Source: Myrica gale (lineage: Eukaryota > Streptophyta > Magnoliopsida > Fagales > Myricaceae). From it: 64,000 nt of DNA. This document shows positions 47,401 through 57,877 of this stretch, piece after piece (positions within the stretch are counted from its first letter, which is position 1; every line of letters starts with the position of its first letter). A program made the translations under genes and the position numbers. The stretch is taken from NCBI GenBank assembly GCA_963930655.1, contig OZ005609.1, positions 26,771,001 through 26,835,000 of the forward strand, written 5' to 3'. The notes under the pieces are model-generated. The model was not told the origin of the DNA. It saw only the letters and a program-made list of their open reading frames with translations, and did not search any database.

Positions 47401-50400
47401 GTACTTTCTATTAGACATAGCAGATATTTCAAAACTATTTTAAACAGAAATACTGAACTAAAATAAACACAAGCACAACCTTAGAATAAAATTACAGTAC
47501 AAAATACAACATATACAACTTAAAATAAAATTGAACCAAGGGATTTTGAATAATAGCGCCTTAGGCCTCACTGACAAGTGATCTCAATCAGAAAAATGGT
47601 CAAAGATAAGAGTTGTAAAACACTAGGAAATAATAGGGATAAAATAGAATGAATGAGAGGATTTTTTGGTGTTTTTTATTGAAGAAAAAGGCAAGTAGTT
47701 TCTCACATAATTTGGCAAGTACTTTATCAGTTAAGTACTTTTAAATATAGATTTTTAGTTTGTTAAGTGCATGCAAAAGCAAAAATAATAAATAGATTAG
47801 GTGGCCGGTTTAAATGGCTAGCAATTATTTTTAGTTTATAAGTGTTGTAAGAGTAAAAATTAAACAGATTGGGTGGTAGGTTTAAACAGATATTAATATG
47901 AGAGTTTATAAGACTTTTCATTTTAATCAATTGCCAACTAATCTCCTTTAATTAATGAGACTTTATAGGGCTCATCAATTGACTAGTTATCCTTTCAATT
48001 ACGGAGACTTTCTAAACGGCCTAAAAAAGTAAAGAGTTAATGGTTCCTTAAAACAAGACAATTTAATAGGTCTCTTTTTGGAATAATAAATTTAGTAAAA
48101 CTCTATAAAAATAAATTAATTATATAATTTTGTATGTTAAATTTTTGGGTTAATTATACTTTGCACCCACGCGATTTAAGGGTTTTAACACTTTGCACCG
48201 CATTCTTTTCATTTGGAGAAATTTCACCCTTGTGATTTGAGGGCTTTGACACTTTGCACCCCTTGTCAATTTATCCGTTATTTTGAACAAAAAAATCAAC
48301 CACGTGCAGAACGCGTGACTGATATTTTAAGTGCAAAATGTCTCAAAAATAAAAGAACAGAGTGCAAAATGTCAAAACCCCTAAATCACGTGAGTGCAAA
48401 GTATAATTAAGCCTTTTTGAATATTGGGGGTAAAATGGGAAAACGTGACTGACTTTTCCGTTCGAAATAATGGATAATAGATAACGGGGTGCAAAGTGTC
48501 AAGACCCCTGAACCACGTAGGTGAAATGTTTCAAAATTGAAAGAACGGGGTGCAAAATGTCAAGACCGTCAAACAACGTGGGTGCAAAGTGTAATTAACC
48601 CTAAATTTTTTATTTTTTATGTAAAGTAAAATTAAACATAATTTAATAGGGCCTACTAAAGAAAATTTGAAATTTGGGGGCCTTAGGCAACCGCCTATAC
48701 TCAGAGCTGGAATTGCATTGACACCATGAAATTCATGTCCAACAAAAGTTTTACCTGGGTATCAGTTCCGATTATATCTTTTTTTGTATTGTTCTCCACC
48801 ATAAGATTCCCTAGCTTGGCCAACCTAGCTTCCATGCTCCTTTTCTCCAGCAGTGCAGCCTAGTAGATTTTGAGATCAATTACAAGGCCAAGTAGATACA
48901 TGCTGATTCCAGAATGTCAATCATACTGACCTGAAGAGCCTTATCCTTCTCATCGCACCATGATCTAAGTCTGTCCCGATCAGACATTACTTTTGCTAGG
49001 CTTTGTTTGTCAGATCTCAAGGATTCTTTTAGATCCTCTATTTCTTCTTGCATTTTCACTTCTTGCTTTTCCCTTTCATGCAATTCTTGCAATAACTAAT
49101 TAACAAGCATGACTTCAATCTCACGTGTAACTCCATTAGAGAGATGCATTCAAACTTCTAATTAGTATATACATAAAAGAAGAAATTTTCACACTGCATA
49201 TGAAGCAGCTCTTATAATCAACTGAAGCCTCCCTTACTATCAGGACCTAGATGATCTTTTAGAGGGCCATTTAAATTGTACATATAGGAAGCCTATTTGG
49301 CAAGAAAGAAACTTAGAGAACCCCAAGTTTCAGACCCAGTGGTCAACTTTCTATTTGGAGTGCTTAGTACATTTATTAGCCTTTGGAAAAGTGCAAGGAT
49401 CCAGCGATCATGAAAGAAACTTTGTGATTACCTCTCCCGAGGCTGCTTTAGACTAAAATCACTTAGTACAGTTTTACCTCTAAGCTCAACTGAGGGACCT
49501 TAATGGTCCTTTAGCTGAGCAAACAAATAGATTTCAATGGAGTGGTATGGTATAACTTCTTTAGGATATGTTTTTGGTTATATTTCATCTTCAAAGCAGT
49601 TGCTACAGGTCCCCCTCCCCCCCACCCACACACCAAACCCTACCCCACCCCAGAGAAAAAAGCTCCCTTGGGATAGCTACCTTGGGATCTGAGGTTGGAC
49701 TCTTCTATTAATAATCAATTTATTCAACCAGAGATCAACCTGCAAAATTTTCCTTTCAAGTCTTACTTGATTAGCATTCATTTGAGATTCTTCAAGAGCT
49801 TTAGACAAATCTTGAACACGTCTCTCATACACATCCATGCTGGGAGGTCTGATATTGTTAGAAAGATCTCCATTAATTGAACTGCTTGCAGATGACCGGG
49901 CTTTAGAGTATCTACGCAACATGACATCGTTTATATGTGTCTGAAGAGCAACACATATTTCTTCTCCCTACAAGTATGGCAAAATCACTACTGAGTCACG
50001 CACCTATGAAATTCTTAAGAGCCTTGGGAAGTATTATAACGAATAGCTAATCTGTAGATCTAAGAGGCAATCGAACCTGTTTGGTATCAAATTGGAATAT
50101 GTGAAGAACACCTGCAACTCTCATCTTAAAGAAAACAGCAGTGTTGCTACTACCGAATTGCATTATATCTCGCAACTCAGCAGAATGCAGGTACTCCTTT
50201 GGAACTGGACGGAAAAAATGAACCTATGGAAAATGAGCAAACAAATAAACTTAGAGCAAATGATAGACCCCAATGTGGAAACATGTCATACAATTTGTGC
50301 ATAAATTTATAATTTTTAGACCTACCCCCCTCTTGTTAATCCCCAAAACTATCCGCCCTGGAAGAAGTCCAATAGGATCATCAATCTTACGAACACAAAA

Positions 50401-53400
50401 GAATACTGAATTCCCATAAGGAAGCATTCTCAATATGCGCAAAAATTGTTGTCTTGCATCGTCTTTTGTCAAATGTTCCTGGAAGACAACAGAGTAAAAA
50501 TTTCACCTAAAACTTGGTGCCACAGTAAACAGATGTCTAAGAAAATAAACAGAAAACAGGGGAAAAAGCTCAGAGTAGACTATACAGTATCAATGCAGCC
50601 TAAAACATTAGATATTACCTGAAGCGAGTTTGGGAAAACTAGTTTTAAATAAAATATAACTTAAATAAAAACATAGGAGTTCATAAAACTAACAATAAAA
50701 CAATAATAAACTTGTACAAACTAGTTAGAAAGACCAATTCTGCATACTTCATTGTAAAATTATAACCGACTTCAAAATTCAAATCCTTACCATAGACCGG
50801 TATCGAGAAAGAATATCCAATTCCCATTCTCGCTTTGCTCGTGTTATTGCAATTTGTCTAGGTAGTAATCGTTCCAAGAGTGAATTCCAGTCACTGAAAA
50901 TCAAGATTCAAAAGTATAACAAATTAGACATTGGGAAATAAGGAAATACTGATACATCAATACCCAAATAAAACATCTTAAAAGCATAAATGATAAACAG
51001 AAGAAAGGACAAATACAAAGAAGAAGACAAACTAACAGACACACTCACGTGCATGATTCAGGGGCATCAACAAATCCAATCTCAACCAAGATCTGCAATG
51101 CAGATAGCTGCGCAGCATCGTCCCTTCCCACGGGATAATTGCCCAATATATAATCATGTTGCAACTGATAACAATATCAGGATGTATCAACAAAACTAAG
51201 AAACTAAAATGGAAACTCTTTAATTAGTACATCGCAGATACATCTATCTTGTGCCAACTTTTTGTGCTCCAAAGAGCAATAAATACCTCCACAATGTTGA
51301 CCAAGAAGTACTGCAAAACTTCAAAGTAGGCACCATTAATCATCTAAACTGGAAATTACATACTTGAACATAGGATAGCTGCATAAACATCGGTTCTGTT
51401 ACAGCTTCATCTGACTCACGAAATAGCTTTTTTTTGAAAGTCAGTTTGCAGTGCAAAATTTCTCCCTTACTTCGATCCTTTGCTACCTTGAATTCCGCCA
51501 ACAGATCCCCAATGTATTTGTTATCATCTAACCCAATATACTCCTCTGTGTGACAACAACATCCACAATTGGTAACTGTTCTGTAAATTCGACATAAGAT
51601 ACAAACAAGAAACAAATGGGTAGATACCATTTCCAGGATCAGGTGATTTAGAGCCAGTGACAACTTTGCGGCATTCAAACAGATTAAAGCTAGAGTATGC
51701 GGACAGTTTAATAATTCCTGCAAGCTCCTGAAGGGGATTAACATAAATGTAATAAATAAAAAGTGCTTTAGATCTCAGTAAAGATTAAAAGCATATCTCA
51801 CAAGGCTTCAAAATTAACCTCTTTTCATTACCAGAAAAGCAGATAGATATATACATTCGGATACATGTACCTCAACAGCATCAGCCACTGTGGTTGCCAT
51901 GTCGTATGTTATTTCTTCAAAAGTTTCATCCAAGAAAAATACTATGGTTGTGAGTTTTCGACCGGTTAAAAGAGCCTCGATCTCCTCACGCCCGGGTATT
52001 GTATGCCTGGGTCCAGCCTTAACAGCATGCTTCAGAGAATTTAGTGTATTTAACGCAAGGGCTCGAACCTCAGAATCCGCTGTTGCACCATGGGCTACAT
52101 TATGAACATACTCTGATAGGTATCCACCAATGTCCTTACTAGGAGGCATGGAGGATGCGCACAAATGCATTAATTCCCACGCTTTTACCAGGTATTGCCT
52201 ACAATAGTGAGATCACGTATGTAACAGTCTAAAGAGTAAGAATCATAGTAGTTCCAGCTAGAAAAGTCGGTCAGAAATTTGGAGACTTCACTTCAGAAAA
52301 GGACAGCAAAGGAGATCAATTAAATGTAATGTATGGAGTGGCATTTTGCTTCTGGCCCAAAATTATAAACAAGCGGCCCAAATAACATGAACAGAACAAA
52401 AGAAACATTAGAAGCATACTTATCGGGATTATTTCTTGTTTGTTTTGAGATTTGAATGAAAAGTTCATCCCGTAGCTCCGCACGTTTCAAGGTATGCTTG
52501 TATAATTTTCCAACAAGCTCAATCCGTTCGTCTAAGTTTGATAGAGTAACTCGATCAGATGACTCAACTCCCATGTACTTCAAAATGATTTGGAACAGTT
52601 TTATTGCTCGGCCTACGAGATCACTATTAATTTTAAGCAATGAAGTAGGTATGGGATCCTGTAAAAAAACATCCTTCAGATCTTCATGATTTTTTTTGGG
52701 CGCAACAGAACATCATGTGATGAGACACAGCATGCCATCACCTTTTGGAAACAGAGCATGTCCTCAAAAGTGAATCTTTCCCGAACTTGAGTGCCTACAG
52801 ACTTTTTAGAAAAAAAACTCCGTTTTCCAGCAGACTGAATCTGTTTCTGCATCAGCCTCAAAAATCCTTCCACCTATGAAGAACAAATGATTTCAGATGA
52901 GCACCAATGCCAGCTAGCGGACACCTAAAGCAATGAAAAAATGTACGTATTGAAGTGATTTACTTCTACTGAGGGGAAAGAGACCATAACTGAAAGTATT
53001 ACTTCTTCTTCTTCCCCCTCCTTTTTATCTCTTTTTAGTTTTGCTTAATGCACATCTCGTTTAGCACTAGAAGATGTATTCCCACCTGGAATCTATTAAT
53101 CAAGGGTACAGCACCAGCAAGCTCTTCTGGAATTGATGTTGAAAGTGTTGTTGGTGTACTGCAAGAAACAAGAATATAAGTTTACTAGAGTTTGATAGGT
53201 GGACAAGTGCATAACCCCCCCCCCCCCCCCCGGCCCGCCAAACAGAACAACCAAAAAGTAAAAAGAAAAGAAACTTTAAATTGATTTACCAATCCACCAA
53301 TTGTAAGGTAGAAAATGGGACGTATGAACACCATGACCTAGCCCTCATCTTAGGGGAGAGGAACCACTTGGTAAAAAGGGCTAGTAATGGCTGCACAAAG

Positions 53401-54051
53401 TTGTAACTAAGCTAATTGCATTTAACAGGAACTTTTGGATGCCAGCACCAACCATCAGGTGAAGAACATCCATGCTGACAAGAAAAATGAAGTACAACAA
53501 GCGAACAAAATAAGGTGTATAAAACACTGGCAAAGAAGGGGTGAGCTGAAAGCAGAAGTCTCCACCAGGAGGTGGTTGGGCAGGTGTGATATCTGGTGCA
53601 TTAATTCCCATACAATTAGATAAGCTATATTGCTCACAGTATCTGACTACAACTTAAAATAGCAAAATTTCTGATTCTCCTGATTGTCCTTCACAATATA
53701 TTTACCACTGCCCAAAGTGTCTTATGCTTTGAGTTTGGTTTTACTTGTAATTGAACAGCCTTTATAATGCCAAAGAAGAAAAACCATAAGGAATATAATC
53801 CATTACAAAGAAAAGATGTGCCTATTTCTTGTGAATTAAAAGAAACCACTGAAGTGCTCATAACATAGCTCAAGAGGAATACACAACACTTACGAGGGTG
53901 CAAAATTAGAACCATCACTGTCATAATAATCTCCATTTGAAATGGTAGCAGAGTTGTGCAAAGGATTATCATCATTGCCATTGCTAGAGCTAAAGGAAGG
54001 CCTACTATTTCCCACACTTTGGGTTATAGACGGCTGCATATCAATAGTCAT
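44482..54051 (-). CDS. KCBP: Kinesin-like calmodulin-binding protein (KCBP, ZWICHEL-type kinesin-14), 23 coding exons
   Basis: A minus-end-directed microtubule motor that in Arabidopsis (ZWICHEL) acts in trichome branching and division and is inhibited by Ca2+/calmodulin. Coding exons, read downwards: 54051-53894, 53158-53086, 52873-52742, 52658-52420, 52198-51871, 51727-51628, 51545-51364, 51164-51049, 50893-50791, 50478-50326, 50223-50077, 49967-49767, 49095-48931, 48859-48755, 47190-47050, 46966-46772, 46614-46488, 46356-46154, 46028-45846, 45739-45644, 45548-45351, 45106-44835, 44674-44482. They sum to 3,810 nt, 1,269 aa plus stop; Arabidopsis KCBP is about 1,260 aa. Domains: MyTH4 (about aa 120-280), FERM (about 285-600), coiled coil (about 610-880), motor (about 890-1210) with P-loop GQTGSGKT (974-981), switch I NEESSRSH and switch II DLAGSE, and a calmodulin-binding tail ([20 protein letters not shown]). 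All introns are GT-AG except one GC-AG. No defects seen. Confidence 0.96.
46029..46153 (-). other. KCBP: GC-AG intron in KCBP
   Basis: The exon encoding VFEDTK ends AAAG|GCAAGT, and the next exon ([12 protein letters not shown]) begins after ATAATGCAG. Only this GC donor keeps the motor domain in frame. Reading through would replace the P-loop exon with unrelated residues. GC donors with a strong AAG|GCAAGT context are a known minority class. Confidence 0.85.
47300..48700. other. Long KCBP intron carrying transposon-like DNA
   Basis: The intron between 48,755 and 47,190 is much longer than its neighbours. It contains the MITE at 48,146-48,605 and, on its left, AT-rich sequence (47,480-48,140) with no coding potential. 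Confidence 0.6.
48146..48605. mobile_element. MITE of about 460 bp in a KCBP intron
   Basis: The left end TGGGTTAATTATACTTTGCA, continuing CCCACG, is mirrored at the right end (inverted AGGGTTAATTACACTTTGCA, CCCACG). The interior repeats the same theme: TTTGCACC / GGTGCAAA and TCACGTG phrases recur in both orientations, with an internal copy of the end near 48,390-48,412. It is non-coding and looks like a nested or foldback element. Confidence 0.75.
53215..53231. repeat. C17 homopolymer in KCBP intron 2
   Basis: A run of about 17 C residues within the intron upstream of exon 2. It is prone to length error and could slip or form G-rich structure on the transcribed RNA. Confidence 0.95.
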
Positions 54052-54059
54052 TTTGCGAA

Positions 54060-54860
54060 AATCCCCTGAAAACGTGACGTCTTCAATGTCTACTTCATAT
54101 AAACAGTTTTAGCTCCTTCGAACACCTTTAATATCCCCCACAATTTCATGAAACTGCAAAAGTTGAATACGTGAAAGAACAAAAGCTTGACGGATTAGCT
54201 CCTGTGACTGTTAAACATTATATTGCTCCAGATATTTGACAAACACAAAGTTGAGTCATCCCAGACAGAGCGTCGAATAATTGATTTGAGAATTGAGTCG
54301 ATAAGAAAGAAGAAAAAACAGCACATCCACATTTCAAACAGAAAATATAATGTGCAAACAGGGGAAAAAATCCGGGAAGGGGACAAAAACTGTACGAGTA
54401 ACTAACAAAATCAGATGCCCACCAAGGAAATGGAGAGTGTGGATCCAAACGGACATACAGACACACCTTCTACAAGAGCGAACATTAGTTATAGTCTGAA
54501 GCAAAAATCTCGTGGTTTAGAGAGGATAAAGAAAGACTGCTTTGGCATTGAGGTTATAATGAATTGATCGCACCAACGAATATATGTAACATACATCTAA
54601 TAAACCAAGAGAAACCGATCGGAAACTAAAACAACATAAAGATAACCAAGATCAAACACATTTTAAGGAATAGAGACTCATTGACTATAAATTATGCGGA
54701 ATTATACACTAAAATTGCAAAATGGAAGAAATAGCGGAAACCTAATCGAGATCTGAGCTAAAAGAGTCGGTGGCCGGTTCATCAACGAAGGCCAGAATGT
54801 GAAGCGCCAGAGGATACTGCAGAGAGAAAGGGGAGAGTCACGAGAGTACTATAAATGGCC
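54060..54860 (-). promoter_or_regulatory. KCBP 5' untranslated region and probable promoter
   Basis: On the minus strand, GATTAG|GTTTCC near 54,744 looks like a donor and CTTTTGCAG|TTTCATG near 54,158 an acceptor, so a 5'-UTR intron of about 585 bp is plausible. A TTTATAGTA box lies near 54,852. This is inference from consensus; no ATG with coding potential lies in the proposed leader exon. Confidence 0.4.
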
Positions 54861-54869
54861 ATGGGAAGA

Positions 54870-55420
54870 GGACAGACGAGTTGTGCGTTTGATTTCAAAA
54901 TTAATGTTGCGTTGGATAGCTCCTTTTATTTTTTTCAGCGGAAGTACACTTTGCATCCTTTGTCTCGATTTTGTAATATTGAGCCCCCAAACTTTTGATT
55001 TCCGTCGATTGTCACCCCGATGTCAACTCCTCCGTCAAGACTGACGGTAACACGCGCACGTGTCGTCCACATGAGACACTTAAAAAAATACTTCTCGTTT
55101 TGCACTCATTCTATCAGTTCAGAATTCAAACCGAACGTTTGTCGAGTCGGTTCTGTTTCAGCTCCCTTCGAGGAAGTTAGCCGTGTCCGAGCCCGGTCAG
55201 GCCCCGACTTGCAGAGGATGCTCCGATGGTTCGACCTCGTTGGCTTTGGCGTCGGCGAAGAAGCGCGCACCGCTTATCTCCAAAAACTACGAAAGCGAAA
55301 AGAAAACTCTTATTGGTTACTGAGATTGAGAAAATGTAGGAATGAAAGAGAAATCAAAAGCTAGAAAACAGGTTTGACTTCTTCCTGATGACTTTTGTCT
55401 TGTGGCGCCTTCAGCTACCT
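54870..55420. other. Intergenic, no gene recognised
   Basis: Between the KCBP promoter and the JmjC fragment. Short plus-strand frames (for example 55,020-55,364) carry no known motif. Confidence 0.4.
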
Positions 55421-55429
55421 CCGCGTCAC

Positions 55430-56097
55430 TTTTGGTCTGTTATCACTACCACCCCAACCATAAGCCTAAAGACGAATGACTTCCTCAAATGCAAACGCAT
55501 ATTCTGCAGGGACAGCAAACCAGCTGAAAAGCATATCAATGTAGACCAGTTGAAAAGCCTCAAGACGAATGTCTTCAACATGCCAAGCAAACCAACTGAA
55601 AAGCATACCAATGTAGACCATAGGAGAAGTAACTCCTGGAATATCATCCAGCATGAAACGTGTAAGTGAGTTGGGTGAATGCGCAATGACCTGCAAGTTC
55701 CATGGGCTGTTTGAGAGCTTCCAACCAGCAGTACATTCCATATCATTACTTGCGTTTGAACTTTTCCGCCCAGGACATCTTGAAGTTTCATCTGATGACA
55801 TTGCTGACGAAAGCTTGTCTCTTTTCTTCTTTGATAATAATTCCGCTTCCTCCACCTCCTCCTATGAAAACAGCGAACCTGGCCCTCCGGTTCTTCAAAC
55901 CCAGACCTAGGAACATCATTAGCATATTCCACATATATAGGCTTCTCAGAAGCTGCTTTCCAAAACAGTGCATTTACAACCAACGGTGAAACCTCCTTGA
56001 GGGCCGCAGGCAACAAGACCGACATCAGAAGATTCGAAGCTTCTGGGATGGTGACAAGCTTTTGGCCTGCTGGCCCGTTTCTCTTATTGTTATCCAC
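55430..56097 (-). pseudogene. ELF6/REF6-like JmjC histone demethylase fragment
   Basis: Minus strand, 56,097 to about 55,870: LPAALKEVSPLVVNALFWKA then EKPIYVEYANDVPRSGFEEP, the segment preceding the JmjC core in plant ELF6/REF6 H3K27 demethylases. After a frame shift near 55,860, the frame to about 55,470 gives GWKLSNSPWNLQVIAHSPNS, DIPGVTSPMVYIGMLFSWFA, WHVED, then VPAEYAFAFEEVIR. HVE supplies two of the three iron ligands; the third (a downstream His) is absent because the fragment stops. Between WHVED and VPAEY a duplicated VYI(G/D)MLFSWFA segment replaces the usual HTGSPKTWY region. It is therefore a broken partial copy, possibly captured or left by a segmental duplication. Confidence 0.82.
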
Positions 56098-56184
56098 AAG
56101 GATTGCATCTACTTTATTGTTTTTCTGGACGTTGTGTGAAGACTAAAGTGTATTTTTGAATGGCCGTGGATATGGTAATGACCA

Positions 56185-56430
56185 TAGCGACCCTGAGAGC
56201 AGATTCCCTCCGAAGGGGAATCCGTCCGAAGGACCGAAGGGACGGCTGGAACCTTACGTTCCAGACCTCCAACGGTCCAGAATCCAGGCGTGTGGGTCCC
56301 GCGCGGGACCCACACCTGCCCGAGCAGCCTCTGCTGGGCATTCTGGACCGTTGGATGGCTGGAACGTGAGGTTCCAGCCGTCCCTTCTGATGGATTCCCC
56401 TTCGGAGGGAATCCATTCTCTAGCGACCCT
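56185..56430. mobile_element. 226-bp foldback MULE-MITE with 10-bp TSD
   Basis: The interval 56,195-56,420 is an almost complete palindrome. Each end starts GAGAGCAGATTCCCTCCGAA (left) or inverted GAGAATGGATTCCCTCCGAA (right). The match continues through AGGGACGGCTGGAAC, CCAACGGTCCAGAAT and so on to a central GTGGGTCCCGCGCGGGACCC. TAGCGACCCT lies outside both ends (56,185-56,194 and 56,421-56,430), a 10-bp duplication that fits Mutator-like elements (usual 9-11 bp). There is no coding sequence. The transcript of either strand would form a roughly 100-bp-stem hairpin. Confidence 0.88.
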
Positions 56431-56858
56431 CGGCATGTGCGCCTGCACTTCTTCGGCATCTTTAAGCCTCTTCAGTGCACAGCCGTTGACTCAGCTTTCC
56501 GTTTCTTGCTCTTCTTCTCTTTCTTGGTCTCCAGTCGACAAAACCTTGACGCAGATACATAATTCTGGCGTCATCGCTTGGCAACTTCGCCCAATGAAAT
56601 TCTGACGCAGATAAGATCTTTACGTTTTCGCGATAATGCAGCTATAGAGATGTTTTGATGAACCTGCAGAAAAAAAAACATTTAAATGCATCGTCGGGTG
56701 AAAGATACATATTAATTTGGATTATTAGTAGACAGATTAATGATAGGTACTGTAAGGTTCGTGTTACTTCCCTCCCCCATCTTGTTGGGTTTTCTCGTAG
56801 AGGTGAAATCAGACTCCACAATCATCGTCGTCTTTGTGAAAAGGCTCCGTGGCTCAGA

Positions 56859-57077
56859 ATGGAGATGCCGCAGAGACCCAAGACTAAGATCGTCTGCACT
56901 TTGGGACCCGCATCAAGGTCCGTTGTCATGACCGAGAAACTGGTTAGGGCCAGCATGAACGTCGCTCGCTTCAACTTCTCTCATGGATCTCACGAGTATC
57001 ACCAGGAAACCCTCAACAATCTCAAGACTACCATGGAAAACACCGGTATCCTCTGTGTTGTCATGCTTGATACCAAG
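56859..57077 (+). pseudogene. Cytosolic pyruvate kinase, first coding exon only
   Basis: Pyruvate kinase converts phosphoenolpyruvate and ADP to pyruvate and ATP in glycolysis. From ATG at 56,859 the frame reads [40 protein letters not shown] and [10 protein letters not shown], then AAG|GTACTA at 57,077. The plant cytosolic enzyme has an intron at this DTK position. The exon alone covers about 73 of about 510 aa. The following exons (GPEIRTGF and onwards) are not found anywhere up to the telomere at about 61,315, about 4.2 kb away. The start was chosen by family length; the frame is open upstream to 56,655. The Arg, Asn and Ser of RFNFSHG are intact, so the exon itself looks undamaged. It is a 3'-truncated gene. 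Confidence 0.85.
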
Positions 57078-57769
57078 GTACTATATTCTACGGCTCATGC
57101 ACTTTTTCTCTGTCCAAAGTAGCAAGTAGAAATATTCCTTGTATGCAACGAATTAACAATGCCGCTCGAAGACTTCAGTTACGGGGGCGTTGACGTCTTC
57201 GGGTTCGATATAGATATGCTGTTAAGTTTGCCCGATTTTATGCATTCGAACCATTTTTAACACATTTTTCATCAATCTCAAGAGAATCTACACTACGTCC
57301 AAAAAAGCACAAATACAAAAATGTGTTTTGAAATCTAAACCAAACATAGCCTTAAAATTCACCCTTCCAGCCACAATGTTTCGACCCTTCACACGTTTTA
57401 TGGGTGATGATCAAATATTTATCAACAATGTTTGGCATGTAAAAAAAATCATATTTTAAGAAATTTTTTTGGAGTTCGACTTTTATAGAAGATTTGTAAG
57501 AATGTGATTCAAAATTAGGTTACTTTCATCCCGTCCAACTTTCTACCAAATGTCAATTACGTGTTTGAACTACGAAAATCTTCACATTTACATGGTGTTT
57601 GTTTTCAAAATTTTAATAAATTTTTGTGTTGGTGTTAAAAACGAGATGATATTGGAATGGATGAATGAGTGATAAAAGTAAAAGTACAATTTTAAAATAA
57701 GTTTGATAAAAGTAAAAGTACAATTTTAAAATAGTGTTACCATTCATGGTTTATGATTTAAGGGTTCAC
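57078..57769. other. Remnant of pyruvate kinase intron 1 and unassigned DNA
   Basis: No coding exon recognised. A 30-bp direct repeat (TGATAAAAGTAAAAGTACAA, TTTTAAAATA) occurs at 57,668-57,697 and 57,706-57,735. The boundary with telomere-like DNA is near 57,770. Confidence 0.5.
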
Positions 57770-57877
57770 AATTTCTGGGTTTAGGATTTAGGATTTTAAG
57801 CTTTAAGATTCACTATTTAAGGGTTTGGCGTTTAGGATTCGGGTTTAGGGTTTAGGTTTTACGGTTGAGGGTTTAGG
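57770..57877 (+). repeat. Degenerate telomere-like repeats (inner block)
   Basis: Diverged TTTAGGG-like units (GGTTTAGGATTTAGGATTTT, TTTAAGGGTTTGG, GGGTTTAGGGTTTAGG, GAGGGTTTAGG), all in the same orientation as the terminal array. They continue on the other side of the hAT at 60,920, so both blocks were once contiguous. Confidence 0.85.

Noticed and set aside
44482..54051. KCBP as a pseudogene because its frames are short and scattered
   Set aside because: All 23 exons join in phase with consensus splice sites to about 1,269 aa, the expected family length.
55020..55364. 114-residue plus-strand frame
   Set aside because: No motif; it lies between the KCBP promoter region and the demethylase fragment and has no supporting signals.
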